DNA of 10,682 nucleotides, taken from assembly GCA_021846485.1 (NCBI GenBank), contig JAJZWW010000079.1, forward strand, positions 1 through 10,682, written 5' to 3'. The notes under the pieces were generated by a model. It ran no database searches. It was not told the DNA's origin and saw only the letters and a program-made list of their open reading frames with translations. A program made the translations under genes and the position numbers. The stretch is from Actinomycetes bacterium. GTDB lineage: Bacteria; Actinomycetota; Acidimicrobiia; Acidimicrobiales; Palsa-688. The number at the start of each line of letters is the position of its first letter. Within the stretch, counting starts at the first letter, position 1. Below are positions 1 to 7,515 of the stretch, in pieces.

Positions 1-1225
1 CGGCTCCGAGGTGGCGCAGGACGACCGTGGCAGGCCCCGGGCGGAGCCGGCAGAGCCCGTCGGCAGCCCCGCCCGGACCGAGGTCCGCGACGTCGAGCAC
101 CACGAGGGGCCGGTCCGCCCGCCAGCAACGGTGGGCGGCGGCCAGGAGCGTGGTCTTGCCGGTGCCCGCTTCGCCGGTGACGAGCAGGCGCTCGCCGCGC
201 CGGCAGCCCTCCTCCACCCTCGTCCACGTCGCCGTCCAAGCCCCGCTCGTCCCGGCCAGGCCGCTCGGCAGCCTGGGGCGCAGCTCGGTGCCGAGCGGCC
301 TCGCGGTCGGGGGGCGGCGGATGAGGCTCAGCTCGACGACGAGGCCCCGGGCGCCGTCGACGGACTGGACGTGCAGCCGGGCGCGCTCACCGCTGGCGAG
401 CAGGATCTCGTCGTGCGGACGGCCCCGCCGGGCCATCTCGGCCGCTCGGTCGCTGAGCACCGCGTGGTCGGCCCGGTCGAGCAGGGCTGCGGCGGCGGGG
501 CTGCTCATCACCAGGTCGCCGCCGACCGCCACGACCGCCTTGCCGGCGGGCCGGTTGGCGGCGAGGAACGCGCGCAGCAGCGCCCGCTCCGAGGTGCTCG
601 CCTGGTCGAGGATGCCCTCCACCACGTCGGAGGCCGCCTCGGTGGCGAGGAGGGTCATGAGCGGGGTGGCGTCGGCGGCCCGGCAGGTGAGGTCGAGGAC
701 CCCCTCCAGGCGGCCGGTCAGCGGGTGGACGATCGGGGCGCCGGCGCAAGAGACGCCCGCGAGGGGGTGCACGAAGTGCTCCGGCCCGGCGACGAAGAAC
801 GGCTCCCGGCTCTCGATCGCCGAGCCGATCCCGTTGGTGCCCACGTCCTCCTCGGAGTAGCTGAAGCCGGGGGCCAGGTGGATGCGGTCGAGGTGGCGGA
901 GCAGGGACGGGTCGCTCACCCGGCGCTCGAGCACGCGGCCGTGGCCGTCGGTGAGCAGGATGCTCATCACCGTGCCGGCCAGGGCTGCGTCGAGGCGGTC
1001 CATCACCGGGCGGGCGGCCCGGACCAGCACGCTGTCGCCGTCGAGGTGCTCGTCGTAGGGAGGGTCGAGCACGTCGGCGTGAACCCCCCACAGCCGGGAC
1101 CTCCGCCACGAGGTGAGGATCCGGTAGCGGACCGCGTCGGGCGAGGGATCGCCGCCGCGCACGAGGCACTCCCGGGCCTGCTCCAACCTGTGCCTCGACG
1201 GTGAGACCGTCGTCCGCTGTGCCAC
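1..1225 (-). CDS. GAF-AAA transcriptional activator, AcoR/MimR type (partial, C-terminus beyond left edge)
   Basis: Probable activator of the divergent monooxygenase operon. Reading the minus strand from a GTG at 1225 gives ~408 residues without a stop up to the window edge. An N-terminal segment carries SWRRSRLWGV (residues 39-48), typical of AcoR-like regulators. A GAF sensor domain spans roughly residues 75-190 and includes GTNGIGSAI at 129-137, a hallmark of this family. A linker follows, then a Walker A motif, GEAGTGKTT (351-359), opening an AAA+ domain. The region after Walker A is unusual: the expected Walker B (hydrophobics then DE) seems replaced by VVLRHL at about 401-406, much closer than usual. 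A Fis-type DNA-binding domain is expected beyond the edge but is not seen. Full-length relatives have about 600 residues. GTG was chosen because it precedes the conserved N-terminal helix; the ribosome site (GGGGG, several bases upstream) is weak. The effector is probably the alkane, ketone or alcohol, by inference from MimR in mycobacteria. Confidence 0.85.
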   Translation of the reverse strand, partial: MAQRTTVSPSRHRLEQARECLVRGGDPSPDAVRYRILTSWRRSRLWGVHADVLDPPYDEHLDGDSVLVRAARPVMDRLDAALAGTVMSILLTDGHGRVLERRVSDPSLLRHLDRIHLAPGFSYSEEDVGTNGIGSAIESREPFFVAGPEHFVHPLAGVSCAGAPIVHPLTGRLEGVLDLTCRAADATPLMTLLATEAASDVVEGILDQASTSERALLRAFLAANRPAGKAVVAVGGDLVMSSPAAAALLDRADHAVLSDRAAEMARRGRPHDEILLASGERARLHVQSVDGARGLVVELSLIRRPPTARPLGTELRPRLPSGLAGTSGAWTATWTRVEEGCRRGERLLVTGEAGTGKTTLLAAAHRCWRADRPLVVLDVADLGPGGAADGLCRLRPGPATVVLRHLGA

Positions 1226-1391
1226 GAGCGACCCCCAGTCGCCGGCCCCGGGATGCGGTGCCGCTGCCAAGACCCTACATCAGCGAGGTCCGCCGGTTCG
1301 TCTCACATTGAAACCCCGGGGCAGGGCGGGTCAGGGCTTGGATGGACCGGTACCTACTGGCTGCCGACGGCAGGACAGATCGGGGGAGCAC
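1226..1391. promoter_or_regulatory. Divergent promoter region between the activator and prmA
   Basis: These 166 bases separate the two divergent genes and should hold the control sites for both. I see no convincing sigma-54 -24/-12 element and no clear -35/-10 pair. TACCTACT at 1351-1358 is at best a weak -10-like sequence, and TTGAAA at 1308-1313 has no matching -10 at normal spacing. The best candidate operator is the inverted repeat listed separately at 1300-1314. Confidence 0.5.
1300..1314. promoter_or_regulatory. Candidate activator-binding inverted repeat
   Basis: GTCTCA and TGAAAC flank a 3-base spacer (CAT) and are reverse complements at five of six positions. The site lies about 80 bases upstream of the prmA start, a plausible place for an upstream activating site of the divergently encoded regulator. 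Arms this short can occur by chance, and assignment to the regulator is inference. Confidence 0.3.
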
Positions 1392-3077
1392 ATGAGCAGA
1401 CAGAGCCTGAGCAAGGCCCACGAGAAGATCAAGGAGTTGTCCTGGGAGCCGACGTTCGCCACGCCGGCCCGCAAGTACGCGACCGACTACACCTTCGAGC
1501 ACGCACCGAAGAAGGACCCGCTCAAGCAGGTCCTGAGATCCTACTTCCCGATGGAGGAGGAGAAGGACCAGCGGGTCTTCGGCGCCATGGATGGCGCCAT
1601 CCGCGGCAACATGTTCCGCCAGGTCCAGGAGCGCTGGATGGAGTGGCAGAAGCTGTTCCTCTCCATCATCCCGTTCCCCGAGATCTCCGCCGCTCGGGCC
1701 ATGCCGCTCGCCATCAGCGCGGTCCCCAACCCGGAGATCCACAACGGGCTCGCGGTGCAGATGATCGACGAGGTCCGCCACTCGACGATCCAGCAGAACC
1801 TGAAGCGGCTGTACATGAACCACTACATCGACCCGGCCGGCTTCGACGGGTCGCTGCGGTACTTCCACAGCGACTACTGCGGGACCATCGGCCGACAGTT
1901 CGGCGAGGGGTTCATCACCGGTGACGCGATCACCGCGGCCAACATCTACCTGACGATCGTCGCCGAGACGGCCTTCACCAACACGCTGTTCGTGGCGATG
2001 CCGGCCGAGGCCGCGGCCAACGGGGACTACCTGCTGCCCACCGTGTTCCACTCGGTGCAGTCCGACGAGTCCCGCCACATCAGCAACGGCTACTCGATCC
2101 TGCTCATGGCCCTCGCCGACGAGGCGAACCGGCCGCTGCTCGAGCGGGACCTCCGCTACGCCTGGTGGAACAACCACCGGGTCGTGGACGCGGCCATCGG
2201 GACCTTCATCGAGTACGGCACCAAGGACCGCCGCAAGGACCGGGAGAGCTATGCGGAGATGTGGCGTCGGTGGATCTACGACGACTACTACCGCAGCTAC
2301 CTGATGCCCCTGGAGAAGTACGGGTTGGTCATCCCCCACGACCTGGTCGAGGAGGCCTGGAACCAGATCTGGAACAAGGGCTACGTCCACGAGGTCGCCC
2401 AGTTCTTCGCCACCGGCTGGGAGGTCAACTACTGGCGCATCGACCCGATGACCGACGAGGACTTCGAGTGGTTCGAGCACAAGTACCCGGGCTGGTACAA
2501 CAAGTACGGAAAGTGGTGGGAGAACTACAACCGCCTCCGCTACCCCGGCTCGGACCACGGTCCGATCGCCTTCGAGGACGTCGACTACCAGTACCCGCAC
2601 CGCTGCTGGACCTGCATGGTCCCGTGCCTGGTGCGCGAGGACATGGTGATGGACGAGGTCGACGGCCAGGTCCGCACCTACTGCTCGGAGCCGTGCTGGT
2701 GGACCGACAAGCACGCCTTCCGCCCCGAGTACCAGGGCCGGCCGACGCCCTCGATGGGTCGCCTGACCGGCAAGCGGGAGTGGGAGACGCTTTACCACAA
2801 CTGGGACCTGGCCGACATCTGCCAGGACATGGGGATCGTCCGTGACGACGGCAGGACCCTGATACCCCAGCCGCACCTCGACTTGGAGGACCCGAAGAAG
2901 CTCTGGACCCTCGACGACTTCAGGGGCCACCCGTTCCCGTCGCCCAACGTGACGCTCAACGCGATGACCCCCGAGGAGCGCCAGGCCTTCGCCGACGACT
3001 ACCGCAAGGGTGGTCCCGCCGGGCGCCCGAAGGACTCCGCGGAGGAGTTCCGCCGCAGGGTCGAGAAGGTCGGCTGA
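1392..3077 (+). CDS. prmA: Soluble diiron monooxygenase, hydroxylase large (alpha) subunit
   Basis: Catalytic subunit of a propane/acetone/phenol-type soluble diiron monooxygenase (PrmA/MimA), 561 residues, cytoplasmic. It activates O2 at a carboxylate-bridged diiron centre to hydroxylate the substrate. All six ligands are visible with the family's spacing: E97 (in PFPEIS), E127 and H130 (in DEVRH), E192 (in AETAFTN), E226 and H229 (in DESRH). The close resemblance to mycobacterial MimA runs along the whole chain. Near the C-terminus, C405, C408 and C412 with C431 and C435 form a YHS/zinc-ribbon-like cluster, comparable to the YHS region of phenol hydroxylase alpha subunits. The start is the ATG giving MSRQSLSK, which matches MimA as I remember it and follows GGGGGAG at 1382-1388; an upstream in-frame TTG at 1308 would add 28 non-conserved residues and overlap the candidate operator. 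First gene of the operon. mimA is an equally valid name; the substrate is not determined. Confidence 0.96.
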   Translation: MSRQSLSKAHEKIKELSWEPTFATPARKYATDYTFEHAPKKDPLKQVLRSYFPMEEEKDQRVFGAMDGAIRGNMFRQVQERWMEWQKLFLSIIPFPEISAARAMPLAISAVPNPEIHNGLAVQMIDEVRHSTIQQNLKRLYMNHYIDPAGFDGSLRYFHSDYCGTIGRQFGEGFITGDAITAANIYLTIVAETAFTNTLFVAMPAEAAANGDYLLPTVFHSVQSDESRHISNGYSILLMALADEANRPLLERDLRYAWWNNHRVVDAAIGTFIEYGTKDRRKDRESYAEMWRRWIYDDYYRSYLMPLEKYGLVIPHDLVEEAWNQIWNKGYVHEVAQFFATGWEVNYWRIDPMTDEDFEWFEHKYPGWYNKYGKWWENYNRLRYPGSDHGPIAFEDVDYQYPHRCWTCMVPCLVREDMVMDEVDGQVRTYCSEPCWWTDKHAFRPEYQGRPTPSMGRLTGKREWETLYHNWDLADICQDMGIVRDDGRTLIPQPHLDLEDPKKLWTLDDFRGHPFPSPNVTLNAMTPEERQAFADDYRKGGPAGRPKDSAEEFRRRVEKVG

Positions 3078-3094
3078 GCGCGTCGTCCCGTCGG

Positions 3095-3166
3095 CACCGG
3101 CTCGCGCCGGGCCGGTGGGAGCCCGGCCCGCCCCCGGAGGGCGGGCCGGGCCGGCCGACGGGCCGG
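3095..3166 (+). repeat. Three tandem GC-rich hairpins between prmA and prmB
   Basis: The 137-base gap between the alpha-subunit and reductase genes holds three adjacent inverted repeats. First: CACCGGC (3095-3101) with GCCGGTG (3111-3117), 7 pairs. Second: a perfect 13-base-pair stem, 3121-3133 with 3139-3151, around the loop CCGGA. Third: CCGGCC (3151-3156) with GGCCGG (3161-3166), loop GACG. The second and third share base 3151, so they would stack or compete by one pair. No T-run follows, so a classical intrinsic terminator is not supported. A partial terminator or a 3' mRNA stabiliser that raises prmA output relative to prmB is the likelier role (inference). Confidence 0.75.
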
Positions 3167-3214
3167 TAGCAGGCACACGACTCGACCCAGGGACGACGAG
3201 AGGAGCCAGGGGGG

Positions 3215-4267
3215 ATGGGCCACAAAGTGCGATTCGAGCCGGTCGGCGTCGAGATCGACGTCGAGGAGGACGAGACCATCCTCGCTGCCGCCTTCCGTCA
3301 GGGACTGATGCTGATGCACGGCTGCAAGGAGGGCCAGTGCTCGGCGTGCAAGTCGTTCCTGCTCGACGGGGAGCTCGACATGGAGCGCTACTCGACCTTC
3401 GCCCTCGCGGACTACGAGCGGGAGGAGGGCTACGTGCTGTTGTGCCGGGCCCACGCCTACTCCGACCTCGAGGTCGAGCTGATCAACTACGACGAGGACG
3501 TGCTGCGCTCCGCCACGCCGATCGTGGAGGCGCTCACCGAGGTCGCCGCAGTGGACGCCTTGACCCACGACGTCCGCCGGCTGCTCCTGCGCCTCCTCGA
3601 CCCGCCGGAGATGGCCTTCACCCCGGGCCAGTACGTGGACGTCACCATCCCCGGCACCGACCAGATCCGCTCGTTCTCGATGGCCAACACCCCGAGCAGC
3701 GCAGGGGAGCTCGAGCTGCTCATCAAGATCTACCCCGGGGGGAGGTTCTCCGGTCTGCTCGACCACGACCTCGGGATCGGCGACCGGCTCCAGGTCAAGG
3801 GGCCATACGGGCTGTGCACCCTGCGACCCGGCTCCGAGCGCGACCTGATCATGGTCGGCGGCGGCGCCGGCCTCGGTCCGCTGCTGTCACTGCTTCGCTG
3901 CCTCGCCGAGTCCTCGTCGACCCGGGAGGTCACCTTCTACTACGGGGCCCGCACCCGCCGAGATCTCTTCTACCTCGACGAGCTCGCCGGGCTCGAGGAG
4001 AGACTTTCCGGTCTGCGCTTCGTCCCCGCCCTGTCGGAGCCCGAGGCAGGCGACGCATGGGAGGGTGAGACGGGCCTGGTCACCGACGTGGTCGACGCCC
4101 GAGAGCCGGACCTGTCGGATCGGGACGCCTACCTGTGCGGACCACCGCCGATGGTCGACGCGGCGGTCGCCCTGTTCGCCGTCAAGGGGATCCCGGAGTC
4201 TCGGATCCACTTCGACAAGTTCACCGCCAGCGCCGAGGCGGCCGTCGCCCCGACGTCGCACCCCTAG
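3215..4267 (+). CDS. prmB: Monooxygenase reductase component (FAD, [2Fe-2S], NAD(P)H)
   Basis: Electron-transfer reductase of the monooxygenase, 350 residues, the usual length for PrmB/MimB. It takes hydride from NAD(P)H onto FAD and passes single electrons through a plant-type [2Fe-2S] ferredoxin domain to the hydroxylase. The N-terminal ferredoxin domain (about 1-95) has all four cluster cysteines: C37, C42 and C45 in HGCKEGQCSACK, and C77 in LLCRAH. The FAD domain (about 103-205) carries RSFSMAN at 152-158. The nucleotide domain (about 208-340) has GGGAGLGPLLSL at 215-226 and the C-terminal CGPPPM at 308-313. The ATG follows AGGAG (3201-3205) at 9-base spacing. It is separated from prmA by the hairpin array, unlike the tighter spacing later in the operon. 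Confidence 0.96.
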   Translation: MGHKVRFEPVGVEIDVEEDETILAAAFRQGLMLMHGCKEGQCSACKSFLLDGELDMERYSTFALADYEREEGYVLLCRAHAYSDLEVELINYDEDVLRSATPIVEALTEVAAVDALTHDVRRLLLRLLDPPEMAFTPGQYVDVTIPGTDQIRSFSMANTPSSAGELELLIKIYPGGRFSGLLDHDLGIGDRLQVKGPYGLCTLRPGSERDLIMVGGGAGLGPLLSLLRCLAESSSTREVTFYYGARTRRDLFYLDELAGLEERLSGLRFVPALSEPEAGDAWEGETGLVTDVVDAREPDLSDRDAYLCGPPPMVDAAVALFAVKGIPESRIHFDKFTASAEAAVAPTSHP

Positions 4268-4301
4268 CCAGCCAACCCGATCACGAGGAGGAGCCCCACA
4301 G

Positions 4302-5408
4302 ATGGTCACCACGGTGCAGGAGAAGAAGGAGGGCGCCAGCGCTCCCCGGCCGCAGTTCACCAACGCCGAGGCCGGCGCGCTCGAGTTCCCGAGCTCCACC
4401 AGCCGCGAGTACAACTACTACAAGCCCGCCCGGCTCCGACGGACCGTCTACGAGGACGTGACCGTCGAGGTGCAGCCGGACCCCGAGCACTACCTCTCCC
4501 AGGGTTGGCTGTACGCCTTCGCCGACGGCCAGGCCGGCTACCCCCAGGAGTGGACGGTGCTGCGCTCCTCCAACTGGCACGCCTTCCGTGACCCCAACGA
4601 GGAGTGGGAGCGCACCATCTACGTCCACAGCGCGAGGGTCGTCCACCAGATCGGCCAGAGCATCGAGAACGCCCGGCTCAACAAGGCGTTCGCCCGGTGG
4701 GACCCGAGCTGGGTCCGCCAGGTCGAGGGGCACGTCGGGGCATGGGCCCACGCCGAGCACGGCCTCGGGATGCACGTGTTCGTCCCCGCCCAGCGCGACG
4801 CCCCGACCAACATGCACAACAACGCCATCTCGGTCAACTCGATGCACAAGCTGCGCTTCGCGCAGGACCTGATCCTCTACAACCTCGCTCTGAGCGAGGA
4901 GTTCGACGACTTCGACGGCGCCCGGCACCGCCAGGTGTGGATGCAGGACCCGGCCTGGCAGGGGGTCCGCGAGCTGGTGGAGCGGCTCACCGCCATCCGC
5001 GACTGGGCCGAAGCGGTCTTCGTCACCAACTTCGTGTTCGAGCCGCTCGTCGGCGTGCTGTTCCGGAGCCGCTTCGTCATGCAAGTCGCCGCTCCCCACG
5101 GGGACTTCACCACCCCGACCGTCGTCGGCGCCGGCGAGGCCGACTACGCCCGTGACCTGCGCTGCAGCCGGGACATGTTCGCCCTGCTGGTCAACGACGC
5201 GGCCCACGCCGAGCACAACCGCCAGACCCTGCAGGAGTGGCTGGGACGCTGGACGCCCCCGGCCGTCGAGGCGGCCCGCCGGCTGCAGCCCCTGTGGTCC
5301 CAGCCCAACCAGCGCCTGGTGCGCTTCGAGGACTCCTTCGGCGAAGCCGACACGCAGTACCGCAGCCAGATCCGCGAGCTGGGGCTGGACGCCCCCGAGG
5401 AGGCATGA
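4302..5408 (+). CDS. prmC: Soluble diiron monooxygenase, hydroxylase small (beta) subunit
   Basis: Beta subunit of the hydroxylase, 368 residues. It shares the ferritin-like fold of the alpha subunit but carries no catalytic iron, and forms the dimer core onto which PrmA packs. The family pattern HAFRDPNEEWERTIY (about residues 93-107) is present, along with the helical body typical of PrmC/MimC/MmoY-like proteins. The region about 160-180 contains NMHNNAISVNSMHKLRFAQD-type sequence, conserved in group-5 beta subunits. The ATG was chosen because it follows GAGGAGGAG (4285-4293) with good spacing and leaves a 34-base gap after prmB. The frame is open further upstream, but that part overlaps prmB and shows no conserved sequence. 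It is likely translationally coupled to prmD, whose start region abuts its stop codon. Confidence 0.95.
   Translation: MVTTVQEKKEGASAPRPQFTNAEAGALEFPSSTSREYNYYKPARLRRTVYEDVTVEVQPDPEHYLSQGWLYAFADGQAGYPQEWTVLRSSNWHAFRDPNEEWERTIYVHSARVVHQIGQSIENARLNKAFARWDPSWVRQVEGHVGAWAHAEHGLGMHVFVPAQRDAPTNMHNNAISVNSMHKLRFAQDLILYNLALSEEFDDFDGARHRQVWMQDPAWQGVRELVERLTAIRDWAEAVFVTNFVFEPLVGVLFRSRFVMQVAAPHGDFTTPTVVGAGEADYARDLRCSRDMFALLVNDAAHAEHNRQTLQEWLGRWTPPAVEAARRLQPLWSQPNQRLVRFEDSFGEADTQYRSQIRELGLDAPEEA
5398..5403 (+). promoter_or_regulatory. Ribosome binding site that decides the prmD start
   Basis: A perfect AGGAGG lies inside the last codons of prmC. It is only 1 base from the ATG at 5405 but 7 bases from the GTG at 5411. 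Normal spacing therefore favours the GTG as the prmD start. Confidence 0.6.
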
Positions 5409-5410
5409 CC

Positions 5411-5779
5411 GTGAGCGCCGACAGCAACTCTTCGTTCCGCTCGGACCCGACCGCGTCGGGGATGTGCGGGTGCACGATCATGAACAACCAGGACGGTCAC
5501 GCGATCGCCCGGCTCATGCGCGGCAAGCCGAACGTCACGGTGACCGAGTACCCCTCGATGATCCGCATCGACGCCAAGGGGACCGTCGTGTTCGACTTCG
5601 ACGAGATCGGCCAGGCCCTCGGCTACGGGGCGGACGAGCCGTTCACCCAGGCCAACCTCGAGGAGGTCATGTCCACCCACTACGGACGGATGATCAATCT
5701 GGACGACAAGACGGTCTTCTTCGCCAACCCGGAGGACGCGGCCGAGTACATCGGCTTCGACCTGGTCCCGACGAGCTGA
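5411..5779 (+). CDS. prmD: Monooxygenase coupling (effector) protein, MmoB/DmpM family
   Basis: Small cofactor-free regulatory protein, 122 residues from the GTG start. It binds the hydroxylase and tunes the diiron site, substrate access and coupling of electron flow to oxygenation. The MmoB/DmpM-family core is clear: YPSMIRID at 47-54, then the FDFDEIGQALG segment at 61-71. The N-terminal 15-20 residues are polar and probably flexible, as usual for the family. The C-terminal DDKTVFFANPEDAAEYIGFD stretch is characteristic of the PrmD/MimD branch. The ATG at 5405 overlaps the prmC stop (ATGA) and would add MT, but its spacing to AGGAGG is too short; both starts give essentially the same protein. 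The chaperonin gene follows after 7 bases. Confidence 0.94.
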   Translation: MSADSNSSFRSDPTASGMCGCTIMNNQDGHAIARLMRGKPNVTVTEYPSMIRIDAKGTVVFDFDEIGQALGYGADEPFTQANLEEVMSTHYGRMINLDDKTVFFANPEDAAEYIGFDLVPTS

Positions 5780-5786
5780 GTGGCGG

Positions 5787-7451
5787 ATGGCCAGGCAGCT
5801 GCGCTTCGAGCAGGAGGCCCGCCAGCGGTTGAAGGCGGGGGTCGACCAGCTCGCGAACGCCGTCCGAGTGACCCTCGGGCCCAAGGGGCGCAACGTGGTG
5901 CTGGAGAAGCTCACCGGCACCCCGGTCATCACCAACGACGGGGTGACGATCGCCCGGGAGATCCACCTGAGGGACCCCTTCGAGGACATGGGGGCCCAGC
6001 TGGTGAAGGAGGTGGCGACCAAGACCAACGACGTGGCCGGCGACGGGACCACTACGGCGACCGTGCTGGCCCAGGCGATGATCGCCGCGGGGATGGAGGC
6101 CATCGCCGCGGGCGCCAACCCGATGCTCCTGAAGCGGGGCATGGAGGCGGCACTGGCCGAGGTCGTGCCCCGGCTCGAGAAGATGGCCCGGCCGATCACC
6201 GGGCGCGCCGAGATGGCGCAGGTGGCCTCGATCTCGGCCAACGACGACCCGAGGATCGGCGACATCATCGCCGAGGCCCTCGACGAGGTGGGCCTCGAGG
6301 GGGTGGTGAGCGTCGAGGAATGGCCCCGCTACGACCTGGCCGTCGAGCTGACCGAGGGGGTCAGCTTTGCCAACGGCTTCCTCTCGCCCTACATGGTGAC
6401 CGACGAGGGCCGGATGGAGGCGGTCCTCGAGGACCCCTACATCCTGCTCACCAACGAGAAGGTGGTGCACGCCCAGGAGCTGCTCCCCCTGCTCGACAAG
6501 ATCATGCGGGCGGGCCACCGGCCGCTGCTGGTCATGGCCGAGTCGGTGGAGGGATCGGCGCTCGGCATGCTCGTGAGCAACAAGGTCCACGGCAACTACC
6601 TGTCGGTGGCCGTGAGGGCACCCGGCTTCGGCCACCGTCGCCTGGCGGAGCTCCAGGACCTCGCCGTGCTCACCGGCGGGTCGGTGGTCACCGGCGACGT
6701 CGGGTCCAGCCTCGGGGCCGCCACTCCCGAGCAGATGGGGCGTGCCCGGCGGGTGACGGTCACCCGGGACTCCACGACGATCGTCGGTGGCGCCGGCGAC
6801 CCCGGCGCGGTCGCCGCGCGCATCGCGGCGGTCCGCACCGAGCTGGCTCGCACGACCCACCCCCGGGACCAGGACAAGCTCTCCGAGAGGCTGGCCAAGC
6901 TGGCCGGGCGGGTCGCGGTGATCCACGTGGGTGCCGCCACCCCCGCGGAGCTGAAGGAGAAGCAGCACCGCGTCGAGGACGCCCTGTCGGCCACGCGCGC
7001 TGCCATGGAGGAAGGGATCGTCGCCGGCGGCGGGACGGCCCTCGCCCACGCCGCGGACGCCCTCGACGACCTCGACCTGGCCGGCGACTACGCCGCCGGC
7101 GCCGAGATCGTCCGCGGCGCCCTGTCCGCCCCGCTGTACTGGATCGCCCGCAACGCCGGCCACGACGGAGCGGAGGTCGTGGACCGGGTGCGGGCGATGG
7201 GCGAGACCGGGGGCCTCGACGCCCTCAGCGGAACCTACGGCGACCTGATCGACGCCGGGATCGTCGACCCGCTGGTGGTGACCCGCTCAGCGCTGGAGAA
7301 CGCCACCTCGATCGCCGCCCTGCTGCTCACCACCGACGCCCTGGTCGCCGAGGAGGTCCAGCGGGTTACCGGGGAGATCGTCGCTCCGGGTTTCGGCGAC
7401 CTGGCCGAGGGCCTGCCCCGGGCGTCGTCGGACGCGGCGACCCCGGCATGA
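5787..7451 (+). CDS. mimG: Monooxygenase-dedicated GroEL-like chaperonin (MimG type)
   Basis: GroEL/Cpn60-family chaperonin, 554 residues. It most probably folds the hydroxylase large subunit: a chaperonin encoded with mycobacterial mimABCD is known to be needed for functional MimA in foreign hosts, and a groEL-like gene also accompanies prmABCD in Gordonia. ATPase residues are intact: NDGVTIA at 50-56 (D51), GDGTTTA at 85-91 (D86), and D398 in RVEDALSATRAA, at the E. coli number. It differs from housekeeping GroEL in the apical domain: FANGFLSPYM replaces FDRGYLSPYF, APGFGHRR replaces APGFGDRR, and LVSN replaces LVVN. There is no Gly-Gly-Met tail; the end is ATPA. No groES is nearby, so it would borrow the host co-chaperonin or act without one. 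The start lies 7 bases after prmD with only a weak GGCGG upstream, suggesting translational coupling. Confidence 0.93.
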   Translation: MARQLRFEQEARQRLKAGVDQLANAVRVTLGPKGRNVVLEKLTGTPVITNDGVTIAREIHLRDPFEDMGAQLVKEVATKTNDVAGDGTTTATVLAQAMIAAGMEAIAAGANPMLLKRGMEAALAEVVPRLEKMARPITGRAEMAQVASISANDDPRIGDIIAEALDEVGLEGVVSVEEWPRYDLAVELTEGVSFANGFLSPYMVTDEGRMEAVLEDPYILLTNEKVVHAQELLPLLDKIMRAGHRPLLVMAESVEGSALGMLVSNKVHGNYLSVAVRAPGFGHRRLAELQDLAVLTGGSVVTGDVGSSLGAATPEQMGRARRVTVTRDSTTIVGGAGDPGAVAARIAAVRTELARTTHPRDQDKLSERLAKLAGRVAVIHVGAATPAELKEKQHRVEDALSATRAAMEEGIVAGGGTALAHAADALDDLDLAGDYAAGAEIVRGALSAPLYWIARNAGHDGAEVVDRVRAMGETGGLDALSGTYGDLIDAGIVDPLVVTRSALENATSIAALLLTTDALVAEEVQRVTGEIVAPGFGDLAEGLPRASSDAATPA

Positions 7452-7462
7452 GCGGCCACCCG

Positions 7463-7479
7463 GGCGCCTCGCCGGCGCC
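7463..7479 (+). repeat. Short GC hairpin after the chaperonin gene
   Basis: GGCGCC (7463-7468) and GGCGCC (7474-7479) form a 6-pair stem with loop TCGCC in the 64-base gap before the dehydrogenase gene. No T-run follows. It may be a minor mRNA processing or pausing site, or a chance product of high GC content. Confidence 0.35.
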
Positions 7480-7515
7480 GCGGCACCAGGACCACCAACG
7501 ACCGGGAGGGACGCG

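Noticed and set aside
11..1204. Plus-strand open frame covering the left end
   Set aside because: The minus-strand frame from 1225 encodes GAF-family and Walker A motifs; the plus-strand frame has none.
1335..1375. Sigma-54 (-24/-12) promoter upstream of prmA
   Set aside because: The GG and GC pairs near 1359-1372 do not have the required 10-base spacing, and the flanking consensus is absent.
3121..3151. Intrinsic terminator ending the prmA transcript
   Set aside because: The stem is strong but no T-run follows, and prmB, prmC and prmD are needed with prmA. Kept as a hairpin of uncertain role.
1275..3176. Very long open frame on the minus strand opposite prmA (over 600 codons)
   Set aside because: Its translation is low-complexity Val/Leu/Gly/Arg/Asp-rich sequence, as expected opposite a GC-rich gene. 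The plus strand has an unmistakable diiron hydroxylase.
5694..7163. Long minus-strand open frame opposite the chaperonin gene
   Set aside because: It is the antisense shadow of a clear GroEL-family gene and shows no recognisable domain.
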